Positions 61,214-64,000 of a stretch of 64,000 nucleotides of DNA are shown one piece after another. The notes below the pieces were generated by a model. It made no database searches and was not told where the DNA came from. It saw only the letters and a program-made list of their open reading frames with translations. Made by a program: the position numbers and the translations under genes. The stretch's first letter is position 1. Each line of letters opens with the position of its first letter. Where the stretch lies: positions 21,429,607-21,493,606 of the forward strand of contig CM038722.1 in assembly GCA_021613375.1 (NCBI GenBank), written 5' to 3'. Source of the stretch: Megaleporinus macrocephalus. Taxonomy: Eukaryota; Chordata; Actinopteri; Characiformes; Anostomidae.

Positions 61214-62368
61214 CTACGAGACATACACAGATAAACATCAGCTACATAACCCCAAGAACTATAACCTTTGAACAGAAAACAGTTTTTAAACAGTTCTGAT
61301 GATGAGAACTGCTGTGGATTTTTATTAATCATCGTTTGCAGAACAAAATAATGCTCCAGACTGTTCACAGAGTGTCTGCAGCAAATCTCAAGTTAGAAAA
61401 AAGACTCAGACAGTCAGAGACAATATGTACAAACCAACAATCCATTCCATCCATCTTTTGTAGTATGTTCTGCTATAGAACTGCATGCAGATACACATGT
61501 ACACACTTTATGGCCAGTACGTGTGTTTACCTGCATAGCTGCATATATGTTTGTGAGGTTTAGCAGGGTTGTGTGCGAAGCGCCGATGTGTCTAGTTAAA
61601 TGACGTGTTTTGTTACATTTTCTAACTAAATACATTAACACAGGCCTGCATTAACAAAGCTCTGGTCCAGGATGGCTGGTGTTCAGCACAGTGTGGTAAT
61701 TCACCTATTGAAGCACGCCTGATTACGCTCATCTGTAAATTGCCAGGTTTAGTGAGTGTGTTTAAGCATGGGAAGCATCAAACTGCGCTGCATGCCAGGC
61801 CTCCAGGCCCAGATTCGTGCACCCATGTGTTATTACATCCTCTACAGAAAACACACTTCTGCACATTTTAATGCACATTCATTTGCAACGGAAAACAAAA
61901 CAAAGAAAAACATGCAGTCTTTGCAAAGTTTTTTCCCAGTTAAAGTAAAAAAAAAAAAATATATATTGACATTTTGCATAAACCTTCTCTGGTAAAAGAT
62001 AAGCATGACTTATTTTGACTTGGCAAACTGAAAACAAAACTAGATGTGTTAAAAATGTTTTATAGCACTCCTTTAAAATCAGTATTCTTCCTTGAGTGCA
62101 AAAGTGACTGTAGATTCAGGTTGTGTTCAGGTTTTATTGAAATAACCTGTGACAAAAGTGACAAGAATGGACATGTTTTTCATTGGACAGCGACAATATA
62201 TTAATATTGGAATTTAGCTTCTCCTTCGATCAACATCTACTGAGTTAAAATCAGACATGACTATTAAAACAGTGACATTAAAAGCTATTTGATTGATTTA
62301 CATTTAATTTATGAAAGGAATATCGTATGAGCATACTTAATGCTTTAGAAGGCAGAGGCAGTATGGTT

Positions 62369-62750
62369 TAGGACTGTATAGGCAAGAACCTGGTGATACA
62401 ATATGTATTGTGATACAGCGATCACAATTTAGTATATCGTGATATATATTGTAATATTGCAAGTAAAGTGATATATTGTGATTTTTTTTAAATACTACTA
62501 TTAAAACACACCACTATATGAACAGGTTTGCCAATGTATACAATAGCATTGCACCCTTGTGCTGCTTGTTAATGTTGGAGTGGAGCTGAAAATGTATTAC
62601 AACACTGCCATCTAGTGGTCAGAGGTTTAAAGACAACACACACTGATTCACTTTCTGCCAGGAATCTGTGTATTGATACTGTGTTCTTGAGAATCGATAC
62701 AGTATCATGAAATATAATATCCCGATATTCAATATTTTCTTACAACTCTA
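62369..62750 (-). mobile_element. hAT-like MITE (CTCF-motif family) in a tubgcp3 intron
   Basis: 382 bp from TAGGACTGTATAGGCAAGAA to TTACAACTCTA. Flanking GTATGGTT and GTATGGCA match at 6 of 8. The reverse-strand motif is at 62603-62622. Confidence 0.85.
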
Positions 62751-63754
62751 GTATGGCAACAGTACTTGTTACTCTAAACTGTTGTAGTTGGTGTTAGCTA
62801 GAACACAAAAAAATAGATTTCAGCTTTCAGTGTTCCCCCATTAAGCTGACATTTTGGCACATCATCCACTGAGAAGAAAAACCTTGCATTGAAAACGACT
62901 AGTCATCGCCATCCACTGCAGCTCTTACTCTCACTTAGCTGGTCTGGCTATCTGGTTATCTGTTATTATCTATAATTAAAAAAGAAAGACTGTCAGATCA
63001 AAGCCACTTAGTTACTAGAGATGGACAACGACCTCTGCGATCAACTAAAACTTAATACTGTACTACTGTAGAAAGTTAGGTCCCCATAATGTACTTGTAC
63101 CTACAGCCTTACACAGCATTTTTAAAAGCTCTGCAATGTCCCTGTGCCCACTTCATGCTTTGTACCCCTGTCCACTGCTGCCCGCCTGACCATAAATTAG
63201 CCTTCACTTTGGCCTTTTAGCTCAGAACTGCTCATTACCCCCCCGACCTTGCAAACGGACTCACCTGAAACCCCTTTTTATCGTTCCGCTCCCTTAATCA
63301 CACACTCGCACTCGCAATAAACCCCGCTGCCAGGCTCTACGCCTCTGTTTGTTTTTATAGCACTCTTTGCTGAAGCGCTAAAAATCGATTGCTACTGAAA
63401 ACGGACACCCGAGCTTGTAAAAGGGGCGTGCTTTTATCAGAGTGCTTTCCAGGCAGAGCCAAATTAAATCGTTAATCTGAGTCCGCACTGTGCTGTCTCA
63501 GGGGGAAGTGATGTACGGGGAGCTGCCGCAATGGCCTTGCTGTCTTCACACATGACCATTTTGGAAAAACTATTGATTCTCTATCGCCACAAATCTTTAA
63601 TTGCTGCTACATTACCATAATTTATAGATCGATCAATTGGCACTTCTGCAAGCTAACAGTCAAAACATCAAAACGCACTGCTGCCATGTAAACGCCGTGT
63701 CAGTCATGCTCTAGTTCTTCAAAATCACTTCTGTTCAAGAAGTGTTCTAGAGTC

Positions 63755-63897
63755 AGTGTCACAGCTGTACTAAGAGTAGTTAACCAACCAAAAAATATCT
63801 GATAGACAGATGCTAACAATCAGCACACTTTAAAACCCTTTGAATGTTGAAATGTTACTTTGCATGATTAAATGCTTCTCTGTGGTGGTTCCTAAAT
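63755..63897 (+). repeat. direct dispersed repeat, copy 2 (tubgcp3 intron)
   Basis: Same orientation as copy 1, 3.7 kb away in the neighbouring intron. Both are followed by or near TTTAAGGATRCA, so the element may be longer. Confidence 0.85.
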
Positions 63898-64000
63898 GTT
63901 CTCCATGATGGGGAAACCCGTTGTACAGGGTGCATTTAAGGATACAAATCTATGTAGCACTAAATTAAAAATAAAAAAATAGGTGTTCTACTACTGTTAC

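Larger units (their letters stand above)
61214..64000 (-). other. upstream intron of tubgcp3 (partial)
   Basis: Intronic sequence running to the window edge. It contains a MITE copy (62369-62750) and the second half of a dispersed repeat (63755-63897). No splice-bounded coding exon was found on the minus strand here. Confidence 0.7.

Overview
The window looks like nuclear DNA from a teleost fish. Genes have introns and canonical GT/AG splice sites. Most of the sequence is AT-rich non-coding DNA, and its repeats are typical of fish: Tc1-like elements, hAT and TTAA-type MITEs, an L2/CR1-type LINE tail, a tRNA-type SINE, and very long CA, GA, TA and CCAT microsatellites. I cannot name the species.

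Only a small fraction is coding, and all of the well-supported exons lie on the minus strand. At the right end (55.9-64 kb) are the last two coding exons and about 1.9 kb of 3' UTR of tubgcp3 (gamma-tubulin complex component 3). The rest of that gene lies beyond the right edge. To its left, at 50.3, 33.5 and 23.6 kb, are three short exons that each begin with an ATG and end in a phase-1 GT donor. The first two begin with related peptides (MALEELLR and MSLQELLR), and the first resembles the N-terminus of the MCF2L/MCF2L2 Rho-GEF family. I read them as alternative first exons of an mcf2l-like gene whose shared body lies left of position 1. The 23.6 kb exon is the least certain. CpG-rich stretches at about 34.9-35.3 and 50.7-50.8 kb are candidate promoters.

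Layout: 1-3 kb, copy of a hAT-like MITE, then a 25-bp minisatellite that appears to derive from a Tc1-like terminus; 3-10 kb, unique DNA, a SINE and a long CCAT microsatellite; 10.2-11.5 kb, a 68-bp minisatellite with telomere-like hexamers grading into degenerate CCCTAA DNA; 13.4-18.4 kb, a cluster of hAT-like MITEs and a Tc1 end; 20.3 kb, a possible plus-strand first exon; 23.6 kb, exon C; 24.5-33 kb, MITEs, GA, GT and TA microsatellites and a dead Tc1/mariner transposase; 33.5-35.3 kb, exon B, an old diverged ~95-bp minisatellite and a CpG-rich segment; 36.8 kb, a broken THAP-domain exon; 40.5-42.7 kb, a 78-bp minisatellite with a perfect NF-Y (CCAAT) motif in nearly every unit; 44.3-45.4 kb, a 110-126-bp tandem array and a near-perfect hairpin; 46.2-48.6 kb, a 5'-truncated LINE with a 29/27-bp satellite inside its 3' UTR; 50.3 kb, exon A; 51.7-55.4 kb, two TTAA-flanked elements, each with a nested transposon; then tubgcp3.

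I did not find a new enzymatic or defence system. The most interesting signals are regulatory or repeat-based: a dispersed hAT-like MITE carrying a perfect CTCF-core motif in seven copies, arranged convergently around the candidate mcf2l first exons; the NF-Y minisatellite; and minisatellites that seem to have arisen from transposon ends. All comparisons to known families are from memory, because no search could be run.
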